Positions 42,882 to 52,376 are shown, counted from the first letter of the stretch. The stretch: 64,000 bases of DNA from JAICNG01 sp035249985 (GCA_035249985.1 DATFFP010000073.1:25425-89424), one strand, 5' to 3'. Numbers and translations: made by a program. Notes: generated by a model not told the origin, from the sequence alone.

Positions 42882-44596
42882 AGGCGCTGGAGGCGCTGAG
42901 GGCGCTGAGGGCGCTGAGAGCGCTTCGAACCATCAGCGCCTTTAGCGCCTTTAGCGCCTTTAGCGCCTTTAGCGCCTTCGGTCTCCTCGCCTGCGATGAC
43001 GACGTCGTCTCGCCGGTGCTCGGCGCGCTCGACGTCACGATTACCGGCGTGCCCGCTGGACAGAACGCCGCCGTGACGGTGACCGGCCCCGGCGGCTTCT
43101 CGGAGACGCTGACGACCTCCGGTCGTCTCGACGATCTCGATCCGGGCACGTACACCGTCACCGCCGCCAACGTCGAGCGCGCCGATGGGCGATGGTCGCC
43201 GACGCCCGTGACCCAGACGGTCACCGTCTCGCGTGGGACGGCGCCGGCGACGGCAACCGTTGCCTATGCGCTCGTCACCGCGCGGCTTGCCGTGAACATT
43301 ACCGGCCTGCCTAACGGTGTCGACGCCAGCGTCAGCGTGGCCGGCCCCGGCGGCTACACCAATGAGCTCACGTCATCGACCGCGATCGATCTGCTGACGC
43401 CGGGCGATTACACCCTGACCGCGGCAGACGTGGTCTCGGGCGGCGTGACGTACCGGCCAGCGCCGATGACGCAAACGGTGTCGCTGCCGGCGTCGACGAC
43501 GCAGGTGGCCGCGAACGTCGTGTATTCGACAGGATCCCCGCTCGTGCTCGGCGTGCAGGAGATGTGGCCGGGCGCCAACCTCGGCGACGTCGTGTACCTG
43601 ACGTCACCGCCCGGCGACGCACGCATCTTCGTCGTCGATCAGCAGGGACGGATCTTCGTGATCAAGAACGGCGCGCCGCTGTCGACGCCGTTCCTCGACA
43701 TCGTGAGCATCGTGGCGTACGGTGGGGAGCAGGGGCTGCTCAGCGTGGCGTTCGATCCGCAATTCGCGACGAACGGGAGATTTTACGTCTACTACACCGA
43801 CCTGACCGGTAACATCGCCGTCGCGCGATACACGGCGGCCGGCGACGTCGCGAATGCGGGATCCCGGACCACCGTGCTCAGCATTCCGCATCCGACGCAC
43901 AGCAACCACAACGGTGGCCTCGCGATGTTCGGACCCGACGGCATGCTGTACCTCGGCACCGGCGACGGCGGCGACGGCGGCGATCCGCCGAACAATGCGC
44001 AGAACCTCGAGGTGCTGTTGGGCAAGCTGCTGCGGATCGACGTGACGAGTCTTCCGTACAGTATTCCGGCGGGGAATCCATACGCCGGCGCCACACCGGG
44101 ACGCGATGAGATCTGGGCCCGCGGTCTCCGCAATCCCTGGCGTTATGCATTCGATCCCCCGGCAGGAACGCTGTATATCGCCGACGTCGGTCAGGACGTC
44201 TGGGAGGAAGTCAACGCGGTCGCGGCCACGACCGCCGGTGTGAATTACGGGTGGCGGATCATGGAGGGGAATCACTGTTACCCCGGCCCGCCCTGCAACG
44301 GCGCTGGCCTAACGGTCCCCGTCCACGAGTACAGCCACGCCGACGGAAACTGTTCCGTGACCGGTGGCTTCGTGTACCGGGGCACGGCCATTCCCGAGCT
44401 GGTCGGCCACTACCTCTATGCAGACTTCTGCGCGGGCATCCTGCGCAGCTTCCGGCTCTCGGCAGGCCAGGCCGTCGATCATCGCACGTGGTCGATCGGG
44501 GACGTCAATAGAATCAAGTCGTTCGGTCTCGATGCGAGCGGAGAGATCTACATTCTCTCGGACAATGGCAACGTGTATCGCGTGGTAAAGCAGTGA
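42878..44596 (+). CDS. PQQ-dependent sugar dehydrogenase-type lipoprotein
   Basis: A 572-residue protein whose GTG start overlaps the TGA of the M14 gene. The signal peptide is encoded by a word palindrome: ALR triplets then SAF triplets, ending GLLAC, a good lipobox. Residues about 50-210 are two beta-sandwich repeats (VTITGVPAGQNAAVTVTGPG; VNITGLPNGVDASVSVAGPG). Residues 215-570 are a six-bladed soluble glucose dehydrogenase-like propeller: HSNHNGGLAMFGPDGMLYLG (catalytic His), GLRNPWRYAFDP (PQQ-site Arg) and IADVGQDVWEEVN. It likely oxidises sugars or related alcohols in the periplasm; PQQ use is inferred. Translation is probably coupled to its neighbours. Confidence 0.9.
   Translation: MKALEALRALRALRALRTISAFSAFSAFSAFSAFGLLACDDDVVSPVLGALDVTITGVPAGQNAAVTVTGPGGFSETLTTSGRLDDLDPGTYTVTAANVERADGRWSPTPVTQTVTVSRGTAPATATVAYALVTARLAVNITGLPNGVDASVSVAGPGGYTNELTSSTAIDLLTPGDYTLTAADVVSGGVTYRPAPMTQTVSLPASTTQVAANVVYSTGSPLVLGVQEMWPGANLGDVVYLTSPPGDARIFVVDQQGRIFVIKNGAPLSTPFLDIVSIVAYGGEQGLLSVAFDPQFATNGRFYVYYTDLTGNIAVARYTAAGDVANAGSRTTVLSIPHPTHSNHNGGLAMFGPDGMLYLGTGDGGDGGDPPNNAQNLEVLLGKLLRIDVTSLPYSIPAGNPYAGATPGRDEIWARGLRNPWRYAFDPPAGTLYIADVGQDVWEEVNAVAATTAGVNYGWRIMEGNHCYPGPPCNGAGLTVPVHEYSHADGNCSVTGGFVYRGTAIPELVGHYLYADFCAGILRSFRLSAGQAVDHRTWSIGDVNRIKSFGLDASGEIYILSDNGNVYRVVKQ
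42881..42978 (+). repeat. 9-nt word palindrome encoding a signal peptide (element N)
   Basis: Left arm 42881-42925 is tandem GGCGCTGAG; right arm 42934-42978 is five copies of AGCGCCTTT. The RNA words GGCGCUGAG and UUUAGCGCC pair completely if G-U is allowed. The hairpin begins right after the GTG start codon. Confidence 0.9.
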
Positions 44597-45714
44597 GGAG
44601 GTGGTCTCTGCTCTCGGGTCTGCTGCTCGCCGCCTGCGGCAGTGAGCGCGGAGAAGGGGCGACCCCCGGCGGCGGTCGCGGCCGCGAGGATCGCGGTCCG
44701 ACTCCCGTCGAAGTCGCCACGGCGGAGCTGAAGACCGCCGCTCGGTCCGTGACCGTTGCGGGCACCGTCGAGCCGATCCGCACCGTTGGGATCAACAGCC
44801 AGCTCCCCGGGGCCCTCCTGCGCGTGAACGTCGAAGAGGGTGACCGCGTCGGTGCCGGTCAGGTACTCGCGACCATCGACAGCCGCGAGCTTCAGGCGCA
44901 GCTTGCGTCTGCCGAGGCCTCGCTCGAGGTCGCCCGCCGTGCCGCCGTCCGCGCGAAGCAGCTCCATGACCAGCAGATCATCACCAGCGCCGAATACGAG
45001 CGCGATGATGCTGCCTATCGAGCGGCGCAGGCGACGCGCGACCAGCTCCGCACGAGGCTGGGTTATGCGACCATTCGCTCCCCGATCACCGGCGTCATCC
45101 TCGAGAAGAGCGCTGAAGCAGGCGACATCATCGGGAGCCAGACGCGATTGTTCGCCGTCGCCGACATGTCGACGATGGTGGTGCGCGTACCGATCTCGGA
45201 GCTCGATGTCACCGGCCTCGACGTCGGCGATCAGACCGACGTCACCCTCGACGCACTCCCTGGTCGAGCGTTACGCGGGACGATCCGGCGCATCTTTCCT
45301 TCCGCGGATAGTCTGACGCGGCTCGTACCGGTGGAAGTCGCGCTCACGGGCGCCGCCGCACGTGACGTGCGTGCGGGCTTCCTTGCCCGCGTTCTCTTTC
45401 GTCTCGATCCACGGGAAGGTGTGCTCATGGTCCCGGCGGGCGCATTGGTCGAGAATGCGCGCGGCTCCGCCGTGTACGTCGTGAGCGCATCGCGCGCGAG
45501 CCTCCGGCAAGTGCAGCGCGGCGGAACCTTCCAGGGAAGCGTCGAGATCACCGATGGGTTGGCGCCGGGTGACACCGTCGTCGTGGCCGGGAGCGCAACG
45601 CTTCGCGACGGTGCCGCGGTGCGCATCGTGAATCCGCCGCTGCGGGATGCCCCACCGGGACTCGTGCCCGAAGGCACCCCAGCGACGATGCCAGCGAACG
45701 GAGGCGTGCGATGA
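44593..45714 (+). CDS. RND efflux periplasmic adaptor (HlyD/MFP) lipoprotein
   Basis: A 373-residue adaptor starting at GTG 44593, overlapping the previous TGA. Signal ends LLLAAC (lipobox). Features: beta-barrel and lipoyl half-motifs (TVGINSQLPGALLRVNVEEGDRVGAGQVLATID), a helical hairpin (LEVARRAAVRAKQLHDQQII), the second lipoyl half (ATIRSPITGVILEKSAEAGD), and a membrane-proximal barrel (GDQTDVTLDALPG). It should bridge the RND pump in the inner membrane to an outer-membrane channel; no TolC-like gene is present in the window. It ends by overlapping the pump gene. Confidence 0.93.
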   Translation: MRRWSLLSGLLLAACGSERGEGATPGGGRGREDRGPTPVEVATAELKTAARSVTVAGTVEPIRTVGINSQLPGALLRVNVEEGDRVGAGQVLATIDSRELQAQLASAEASLEVARRAAVRAKQLHDQQIITSAEYERDDAAYRAAQATRDQLRTRLGYATIRSPITGVILEKSAEAGDIIGSQTRLFAVADMSTMVVRVPISELDVTGLDVGDQTDVTLDALPGRALRGTIRRIFPSADSLTRLVPVEVALTGAAARDVRAGFLARVLFRLDPREGVLMVPAGALVENARGSAVYVVSASRASLRQVQRGGTFQGSVEITDGLAPGDTVVVAGSATLRDGAAVRIVNPPLRDAPPGLVPEGTPATMPANGGVR

Positions 45715-48700
45715 GCGGCGAGCAGCGACGAGGCCGGCTCGCGAGCTGGTCGATCCGGCGGCCCATCGGCACGCTCACCCTGACGTCCGTCGTGCTCGTG
45801 CTCGGCGCCATGTTTCTCGGCGATCTCCCGCTGGATCTGCTGCCGCGCATCGTCTATCCGCAGGTGCGCGTCGGAGTGAACAACCCCGGCGTGGAGCCCG
45901 GCGTGCTCGAGGAGACGGTCGCCAAGCCCCTCGAGGCGGCGTTGGCGACGACCGAGAACCTCGCACGCATGGAGACCGAGATTCAGGAAGGGCGGGTCGG
46001 CATCAACCTGCACTTCCGCTACGGCACGAACATCGACTTCGCGCTCCAGGACGCGTCGACGAATCTCGATCGGGCGCGCTCGCAGCTTCCGGAAGAAGCG
46101 GATCCGCCGACGATCGGCAAATCCGATCCCTCGCAGATGGCGGTGTACGAGATCGCCTTCTCCTCGCCCCAGCGGGATCTCGTCTCGTTGCGTCGCTGGG
46201 TCGAGGATCGCCTGCGTCCCCAACTTCTCACGGTCGAAGGGGTGGCCTCGGTCGACGTCTCCGGGGGGCTCGTCCGGGAAGTTCAGGTCGTGCTCGATCA
46301 GGAGCGGTTGCGCTCGTACGGCGTTTCCGTGTCGGAGGTCATCGCGGCGCTTCGCGCGGCGAATCAGGACGTCGCCGCTGGCCGCATCGGATCCGCCGAG
46401 CACGAGCTGGTCGGGAAGACGATGGGGAAGTTCCAGAGCGTGAACGACATTCGCTCGGTGCTGCTGGACGTCGGCGGGGGCCGGCGGGTGCCGCTGTCGG
46501 ACATGGGCACCATCACCGACACGCATCAGGAGCAACGGTTGTGGGCACGTCTCGACGGTGTGCCGGCGGTGAAGGTGTCGATCCGCAAGCAGCCCGATGG
46601 GAACACCGTCAACGTCGCCGATGGCGTCGATGCCAAGATCAACTCGCTGGCAAGCACGAACTTCATCCCGCGAGACCTCGAGTACAACGTCATTCAGAAC
46701 CAGGCCGGGTTCATCCGCAACTCGTTGAACTCGGTGCGCGATGCCGCCCTGTTAGGCGCGCTCCTGGCGATGATCATCGTGTTCCTCTTTCTTGCCTCAC
46801 TGCGCAAGACGCTGATCATCGGCATCGCCATCCCGCTCGCGATCCTCGCCACCTTCGTGCTCATGGGGTTGAGCGACCTCACGCTCAACATCATGTCGCT
46901 GGGCGGCCTCGCGCTGGGGGTCGGCCTGCTGGTCGACAATTCGATCGTGATGCTCGAGAACATCTTCCGAAAGCGCGAGGAAGGCCTCGACGATCCGGTC
47001 GAAGCCGCGCACGCAGGCGCGGGGGAGGTGTCGAGCGCGGTCGTCGCGTCGACGACGACCAACCTCGCGGCGGTGCTGCCCTTCCTGCTCGTGAGCGGAC
47101 TGGCCGCGCTCATCTTCAAGGAGCTCATCCTCACCATCTCGTTCGCGATTCTCGCGTCGCTCGTGGTCGCGCTCACGCTCGTGCCAATGCTCTCGGCACA
47201 GCTCGCAAAGGTGCGGTTCACCAGCAAGCTGTCGGAGACTCGGCCCCTCGTGGCGTTCGACCGCGGCGTCGATCGCGCGCGCAACGCGTATCGTCGTGCC
47301 GCGACGGTGACGCTCCGCCGGCCGTGGATCGTCCTTGGCGTTTCCGTCGCGACGTTTGCTCTCGCCGTCCTGCTCTCGCGGGGATTCGGCTCGCAGTTCC
47401 TGCCGCAGGTGGACGATGGTGGCGTAGGCGTCTCGGTGTGGCTGGGACCGGGAAGTACTCCGGAGCAGACCAATGCCATCACGCTCGAGGTCGAGCGGAT
47501 GGTGAAAGAAATGCCGCACGTCAGGCACGTGTTCTCCACCGCGGGCGGATTCCTCTTTGGCGGCTCCACTGCCAATCGCGCCGGACGCGGGTCACTCGAC
47601 ATACGACTCGTGTCGGCCGCCGATCGCGACATGAGCGCCGACGAGTGGGTACGCACGCTGCAAGCGAAAATCGATGAGCGCGGGTTCCCGGGTGCACGCG
47701 TCTCCGTCCGACCGCCTCGCATTCGCGGTCTTCGCACCTCGAGCTCCGGCACCGATGTCGACATTACCGTGCAGGGCGATGATCTCGAGATGCTCCAGCG
47801 CATCGCGCGAGACATCGCCGTGCGGGTGCGCGGGATTCCAGGACTCGAGAACATGGAGCCCTCGACCGAGGAGGCGAGTCCGCTCCTCGTCGTTCGGCTC
47901 GATCGCGACCGTGCGTCGCAGCTCGGCCTGACCGTGGCCGACGTCGGCCAGACGTTGCGGACGGCCCTCGATGGGTCGATCGCAACGCGATACACCGAGG
48001 GCAATCGGGAGTACGCCGTCCGCGTGATGCTGCCACGCGAGCGATTCACCAGCGCGGAGGACATGGGCTCCGTCGCGCTTTTCCCCGGCTCCTCGGGTCG
48101 CGCGCCGATCTATCTGCGCGACATTGCCGACGTCAGCACGATGCTCGGCCCAACGGAGATCGAGCGCGTGAATCAGAATCGCGTGCTGAGCTTCAATGGC
48201 GACGTCATCACCGAAGTGGCGTCCGTGGGTGAAGTCAGTGATTCCATTCGCGCGCGCATCGCCGACCTCGAGCTGCCCGATGGCTACGGGATCATTCTCG
48301 GCGGCGAAGAGGAAGCGATTCGGGAGAGCAACCAGCAGCTCACCATCGTGACACTGCTCGCCGTCTTCCTGGTGTTCGTGGTGATGGCGCTTCAGTACGA
48401 GAGCCTGATCAACCCCTTCGTCATCATCCTCGCGATCCCGCTGTCGCTCATCGGCGTCGCTTTCGCCCTCTGGATCAGTGGAACGCCACTCAGCGCGCCG
48501 GTGCTCCTGGGGGTCATTCTCCTCGCGGGCATCGTGGTGAACAACGCGATTCTGATGGTGGAGTACGTCGAGGAGTACCGCCGAGAGCGGGGGACGCCCA
48601 TGCATCAGGCGGTGATCGACGCAGGAGCCGTACGACTCAGACCGATCCTGATGACGACGCTCACGACCGTGTTCGGCATGCTTCCGCTCGCGCTCGGGAT

Positions 48701-48896
48701 CGGCGAGGGCTCCGAGCTGATGCAGCCGCTCGCGATCGCGGTCGTCGGCGGGCTGTCGGTGTCGACGCTGCTCACGCTGTTCGTGGTCCCGAGCGCGTAC
48801 GTCGTCATGCAGACGGGCGGGGATCGGTTGAAGGCGTGGCTGACTGGAAAGAAACCCCAGACGATGCCGGAGGCAGCACCGGCCGCTGGAGATTGA
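45711..48896 (+). CDS. RND superfamily efflux permease
   Basis: A 1061-residue inner-membrane pump with 12 helices and two large periplasmic loops. The start ATG 45711 overlaps the adaptor stop (ATGA). The N-terminus IRRPIGTLTLTSVVLVLGAMF and the LPLDLLPRIVYPQV segment are typical of the HAE-type AcrB/MdtB family. TM4 reads LALGVGLLVDNSIVMLEN, with a single Asp where AcrB has two, as in many HAE relatives. The C-terminal half repeats the pattern (GVILLAGIVVNNAILMVEYVEE; ILMTTLTTVFGMLPLALGIG). It exports hydrophobic compounds or lipids using proton motive force. Final gene of the M14-dehydrogenase-adaptor-pump operon. Confidence 0.95.
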   Translation: MSGEQRRGRLASWSIRRPIGTLTLTSVVLVLGAMFLGDLPLDLLPRIVYPQVRVGVNNPGVEPGVLEETVAKPLEAALATTENLARMETEIQEGRVGINLHFRYGTNIDFALQDASTNLDRARSQLPEEADPPTIGKSDPSQMAVYEIAFSSPQRDLVSLRRWVEDRLRPQLLTVEGVASVDVSGGLVREVQVVLDQERLRSYGVSVSEVIAALRAANQDVAAGRIGSAEHELVGKTMGKFQSVNDIRSVLLDVGGGRRVPLSDMGTITDTHQEQRLWARLDGVPAVKVSIRKQPDGNTVNVADGVDAKINSLASTNFIPRDLEYNVIQNQAGFIRNSLNSVRDAALLGALLAMIIVFLFLASLRKTLIIGIAIPLAILATFVLMGLSDLTLNIMSLGGLALGVGLLVDNSIVMLENIFRKREEGLDDPVEAAHAGAGEVSSAVVASTTTNLAAVLPFLLVSGLAALIFKELILTISFAILASLVVALTLVPMLSAQLAKVRFTSKLSETRPLVAFDRGVDRARNAYRRAATVTLRRPWIVLGVSVATFALAVLLSRGFGSQFLPQVDDGGVGVSVWLGPGSTPEQTNAITLEVERMVKEMPHVRHVFSTAGGFLFGGSTANRAGRGSLDIRLVSAADRDMSADEWVRTLQAKIDERGFPGARVSVRPPRIRGLRTSSSGTDVDITVQGDDLEMLQRIARDIAVRVRGIPGLENMEPSTEEASPLLVVRLDRDRASQLGLTVADVGQTLRTALDGSIATRYTEGNREYAVRVMLPRERFTSAEDMGSVALFPGSSGRAPIYLRDIADVSTMLGPTEIERVNQNRVLSFNGDVITEVASVGEVSDSIRARIADLELPDGYGIILGGEEEAIRESNQQLTIVTLLAVFLVFVVMALQYESLINPFVIILAIPLSLIGVAFALWISGTPLSAPVLLGVILLAGIVVNNAILMVEYVEEYRRERGTPMHQAVIDAGAVRLRPILMTTLTTVFGMLPLALGIGEGSELMQPLAIAVVGGLSVSTLLTLFVVPSAYVVMQTGGDRLKAWLTGKKPQTMPEAAPAAGD

Positions 48897-48903
48897 TCGG
48901 GAC

Positions 48904-49023
48904 GGCAAAGATGACAGAATTCAGAATACAGATTTCAGAATTCAGATAACCCTACGGGGAGCCAGGTCGTGGCTCCCCGTGGTCGTTTCTGAATTCTGTA
49001 TTCTGAATTCTGTCATCTTTGCC
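48904..49023. repeat. Heptamer-word hairpin, word ATTCAGA (element O)
   Basis: 48904-48932 and 48995-49023 are perfect reverse complements over 29 bp. The left arm has one extra copy of the heptamer. The centre is a separate stem ACGGGGAGCCA/TGGCTCCCCGT. It lies between convergent genes, and the right arm includes the nuclease-family gene's stop codon. Confidence 0.95.
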
Positions 49024-49873
49024 GTTGCTCCTCGACGCGCGGTATGAGCACGTCAACCGCGAGCGGCCGATGATCGGACACCATCGTCACGGGGACCTCC
49101 GCCCGAGCGCATCGCATTGCCCCGCTCAGGTACAGATAATCGATACGCTTGACCGCGGAGTCGGCGGGATACGTCAAGCCCGCCCCGCGTCCACACTCCG
49201 CGAAGGCATCGCGGAGGCCGGGCTCGCGCACGATCTGCTGAACCGCGCTCTCCGGCGTCGAGTTCATATCCCCGCCGAGAACCACGAGCGGGCGCGACTG
49301 GCGGACGCTCGTCACGGTGGCCACGATGACGCGCGCTTCCTGCTGCCGCCAGGTGTCTTCCCGAGACGCGTCGATATGGGTGTTGAACACGGCGATCGCG
49401 CCGTACGGCGACATCACATCCGCGCGAAGCAGGCCGCGTGGCTCACGCGAGCCGCCGGCGCGCTGCTGCGGCGGGTCCACCGGTAATCGATACAGCGTGT
49501 CGAAGGTAATCGGCCAGCGCGACAACGTCGCGACTCCGTATTTCCCTCCGTCGTAGTCGAGCGCACTACCGAACGCGACGTGAAAGCCGCTCCCGACGGC
49601 GAGGATTGCTGGCTGGTCGACGACGCCCGATCGGCGCGTGCCTTGATCGACTTCCTGGAGTAGCACGAGGTCGGCGTCGGTCTCGCGAATCAGCGCGATG
49701 ACACCCTGAAGGTTGTCGACCCCTTTCGCGTCCTTCCCCGCATGAATGTTGTAAACGAGAACGCGAACCGTGTCGGCCGGCTCGAGGGCCGCGCCGGATC
49801 GCGTCTGCGACGCGCACCCGATGCCGGAGAAGAGCAGGATCGCCAGCGCGACCGTACGACCGAGCGTGATCAC
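49013..49873 (-). CDS. Endonuclease/exonuclease/phosphatase-family lipoprotein
   Basis: A 286-residue protein with a lipoprotein signal (MITLGRTVALAILLFSGIGC). The fold motifs are RVLVYNIHAG (Asn ligand), LVLLQEVD (metal Glu), GGDMNS (Asp/Asn) and MVSDHRPLAV (catalytic Asp-His pair), matching the EEP superfamily of phosphoesterases. Members cleave DNA, phospholipid heads or inositol phosphates, so the substrate is open; a lipid-anchored periplasmic form suggests a phosphodiesterase or phosphatase. The gene starts 52 bp after the PBP stop, on the same strand, and may be the third gene of that transcript. Its last codons overlap element O. Confidence 0.9.
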   Translation of the reverse strand: MITLGRTVALAILLFSGIGCASQTRSGAALEPADTVRVLVYNIHAGKDAKGVDNLQGVIALIRETDADLVLLQEVDQGTRRSGVVDQPAILAVGSGFHVAFGSALDYDGGKYGVATLSRWPITFDTLYRLPVDPPQQRAGGSREPRGLLRADVMSPYGAIAVFNTHIDASREDTWRQQEARVIVATVTSVRQSRPLVVLGGDMNSTPESAVQQIVREPGLRDAFAECGRGAGLTYPADSAVKRIDYLYLSGAMRCARAEVPVTMVSDHRPLAVDVLIPRVEEQRQR

Positions 49874-49925
49874 ACGCTCAATCTACGCACCGTGGGACGG
49901 CGCGCGAGCGCCGACCGCTCCCGCG

Positions 49926-52376
49926 CTATCGCTGCGCCGTGGTGAAGCGCACGCCGGTCGCACGAGTCTGCCTCGGAGTGGGGCATGCGCCGAGTCGGCC
50001 CCAGTGCTTTCGAAGCACCGGCCAAACCTTCTGGTTCGCGAATGCCGTCGCGAGCGGCTCTACACGCTCGACTTCACGATTGAGCCGGAAGTAGATCGTG
50101 CCGACGAATCCGCAACTGAGCGCTGCGTTCCCATTCCTCGGTGCATTCCCGACCGCGAACACCAGCGTCGTCGCGACGACCGGGTCGACCGTCAGCACCG
50201 TGTCCGGGGATCGGCGCAATGACGACGCCGCGGCGTTGAGCGTGCCCGTCTTCCCGAAGAAAACTACGTTCGGTCCGAGTACGCGCCTCACGATGGACCC
50301 AGTGCCTGCCGCCGTTCCCGTCTCACCGACACCACGCAGACCAGCCATGAACGTCGAGTACCACCGCTGGGATCGCAGCCCGTGATCAGACCAGGGAGCG
50401 GCCCCCGTGTCGGCTGGCACGAAACGCAGCACCAGTGTCCGGTCACTCACGAGTCGTCCGAACGCCTGCGTGAGATCGATCGGCGTGAGTCGCGCCTCCC
50501 CTGCCCCGATCGCAACCGCGGCTAGACGTCGAAGCGTCGAGCGACGTCCTTGATACGCCAGTCCGACGCGCGAGCGGTCGGGCCAGAGACCGCTTGGCAC
50601 ACGCACCGGATTGCCCGCGGCGTCGCTGAGTCCCTCCCACACAGTCGAGTCACCATGATCCACACTCGCTTCCTCGAGCGATGTGGTGATGCCAAAGAGA
50701 TCCTCGAGCCCGTGCGACAACGCACTCGCGAACAACGACTCCGGGTGAATCGCGAGATCGGGCTCGAGCGGAATCCGCGGCTGCCGCCCCGATTCTTCCC
50801 GACTGCCGAGTCGGTAGGGCGCGCCATCGCGGTACTCGAGCGCGACTCGGCTATTCGTCCTCGGCTGAAGCGCGGCGCTGACGAGGCTCGCCGCATACAC
50901 GTTGCTCGAGCACTCGAGAAAACGGCGCAAGTCGATCCATCCAACGGCACAGCGACTGCCAGTTTCGAAGTCGCTCGACAACCGATACCCCCACAGCTCG
51001 CTCACCCTGCCACCGGGGTTGCGTATCTGAAGTGATGCCAGCTCCGGCAACGACACGAGCGTCGCCGCGGTGAGCAGAGGCTTGATGGCTGAACCGACGT
51101 TGACGCTCCGCAGCACGCTGCTCGGTGCGTCGGCGTAGCGATGATTCACCTCGGGCGCGGCGAGAATCTCGCCGGTAGCGAGATTCGCGATGACACCGAC
51201 GGCGAACGACAGGTCGCGCGCCTGCGGCTGCGCCTTGATGAAGGCTTCGAGCTCCGCCTGCAGCTCTCGCGAGAGCTGTTCGTCCAGGCTCAGCGGCACG
51301 ACGCGAGGGCTCGAGAGGGCGGACATCAGTCCGAATCCGCTCGCCGATACCAGCTGCCGCGCGATTGGCGTGTCCCAATCGGCATTCTGTCGCCACACGA
51401 CGCGCCCGTTCACCCACTGCGTACCGGCGAGAATTCCCGACACCGTCTGCTCGAGCGCCATTGGCTCGCCCGGTTGACCGAGAATGCGCGACGGAAGACG
51501 GAGGAGTCCGCCTCGGCGAATCGACAACTGTCGTCCATGAGGCACGAGCTTCCCGTCGTAGAAGACACTGTCGCGGCGGAACATCCGCAGCGATCCGGGA
51601 TGTCCCGCGCGATCGAGCGACATCAGAATCTCCGGGCGCGCGGAGCCGGGCTTCCGGCACTGAATGCCCGTCGAATCCTCGCGAACCATGAACGCGCAGC
51701 CGCGACGTCCACCCGGCGTGGTCCCTTTGCCCGTGAGGGTGACCGTCGTGTCCAGGCCAACGAACGCGAACCGCTCGGTCGCTCGCCGGGCGGTGATCAT
51801 CACTTCCCGCCGCGACTCGAACGGCGAGGCGACACGCATCCCCGTCGTCGCGGCGCGGGAGCTCAGCGTGCTGCGGTAGCCGTCGCCTGACGAGTCGTCG
51901 ACGAAGCGGATGCGCGTGCGAAAGACCGATGGGTTTTCCTTCTCGCGAAGATCCACGAGTGGGCCGAGACTGGCGCCTCGCCGCGCGAAGCGATCCTGTA
52001 CGTCCCTCACCCGCCGGCGCTGAATCGTGTTGTACCGATGGACGTGGTCGGCGACAAACCCGCCCTCACGAAGCGACGGTGACTGGGCGGTATCGATAAT
52101 GGCGAGGGTATCGAATCGCACCGTGAGGAACGCCCCGCGGCGCCGAAGCCTCACGGAGTCCTCGTTCACGATAATGGCGCGTCGCAGCGAGCTGTCGCTC
52201 GGCTCCAGACCGGCGGCGAGCTCCTCCTCCAGCGCATCATACAGCAGCGGGCCTCTCGCGCGCTGATCGTACGCCGAGTGATAGAGGCGCACGACGACGA
52301 AGCCGAACGCGGCGAGCACGCCACCCAGCACGATCGCGGGAATGAGCAGCGAGATGATGCGAAGCCTGCGCGTCAT
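49926..52376 (-). CDS. Divergent penicillin-binding transpeptidase
   Basis: An 816-residue protein starting at ATG 52376, overlapping the TGA of the upstream SEDS-like gene. One membrane anchor (about residues 8-28), a long divergent extracytoplasmic region (30-400) in which I do not recognise the usual PBP-dimer domain, and a transpeptidase domain. All three active-site motifs are intact: S429-x-x-K432 (SAIK), S490-S-N492 (SSN) and K709-T-G (KTGT). It should therefore crosslink peptidoglycan and bind beta-lactams. The tight overlap with a SEDS-like gene matches the usual SEDS/class B PBP pairing. It differs from FtsI/PBP2 in length and N-terminal architecture. Confidence 0.88.
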   Translation of the reverse strand: MTRRLRIISLLIPAIVLGGVLAAFGFVVVRLYHSAYDQRARGPLLYDALEEELAAGLEPSDSSLRRAIIVNEDSVRLRRRGAFLTVRFDTLAIIDTAQSPSLREGGFVADHVHRYNTIQRRRVRDVQDRFARRGASLGPLVDLREKENPSVFRTRIRFVDDSSGDGYRSTLSSRAATTGMRVASPFESRREVMITARRATERFAFVGLDTTVTLTGKGTTPGGRRGCAFMVREDSTGIQCRKPGSARPEILMSLDRAGHPGSLRMFRRDSVFYDGKLVPHGRQLSIRRGGLLRLPSRILGQPGEPMALEQTVSGILAGTQWVNGRVVWRQNADWDTPIARQLVSASGFGLMSALSSPRVVPLSLDEQLSRELQAELEAFIKAQPQARDLSFAVGVIANLATGEILAAPEVNHRYADAPSSVLRSVNVGSAIKPLLTAATLVSLPELASLQIRNPGGRVSELWGYRLSSDFETGSRCAVGWIDLRRFLECSSNVYAASLVSAALQPRTNSRVALEYRDGAPYRLGSREESGRQPRIPLEPDLAIHPESLFASALSHGLEDLFGITTSLEEASVDHGDSTVWEGLSDAAGNPVRVPSGLWPDRSRVGLAYQGRRSTLRRLAAVAIGAGEARLTPIDLTQAFGRLVSDRTLVLRFVPADTGAAPWSDHGLRSQRWYSTFMAGLRGVGETGTAAGTGSIVRRVLGPNVVFFGKTGTLNAAASSLRRSPDTVLTVDPVVATTLVFAVGNAPRNGNAALSCGFVGTIYFRLNREVERVEPLATAFANQKVWPVLRKHWGRLGACPTPRQTRATGVRFTTAQR

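Noticed and set aside
2229..49023. REP/RAYT system as the explanation for the palindromes
   Set aside because: No Y1 transposase (TnpA-REP) gene is in the window, and arms lack the usual REP consensus; it can be reconsidered if one exists elsewhere in the genome.
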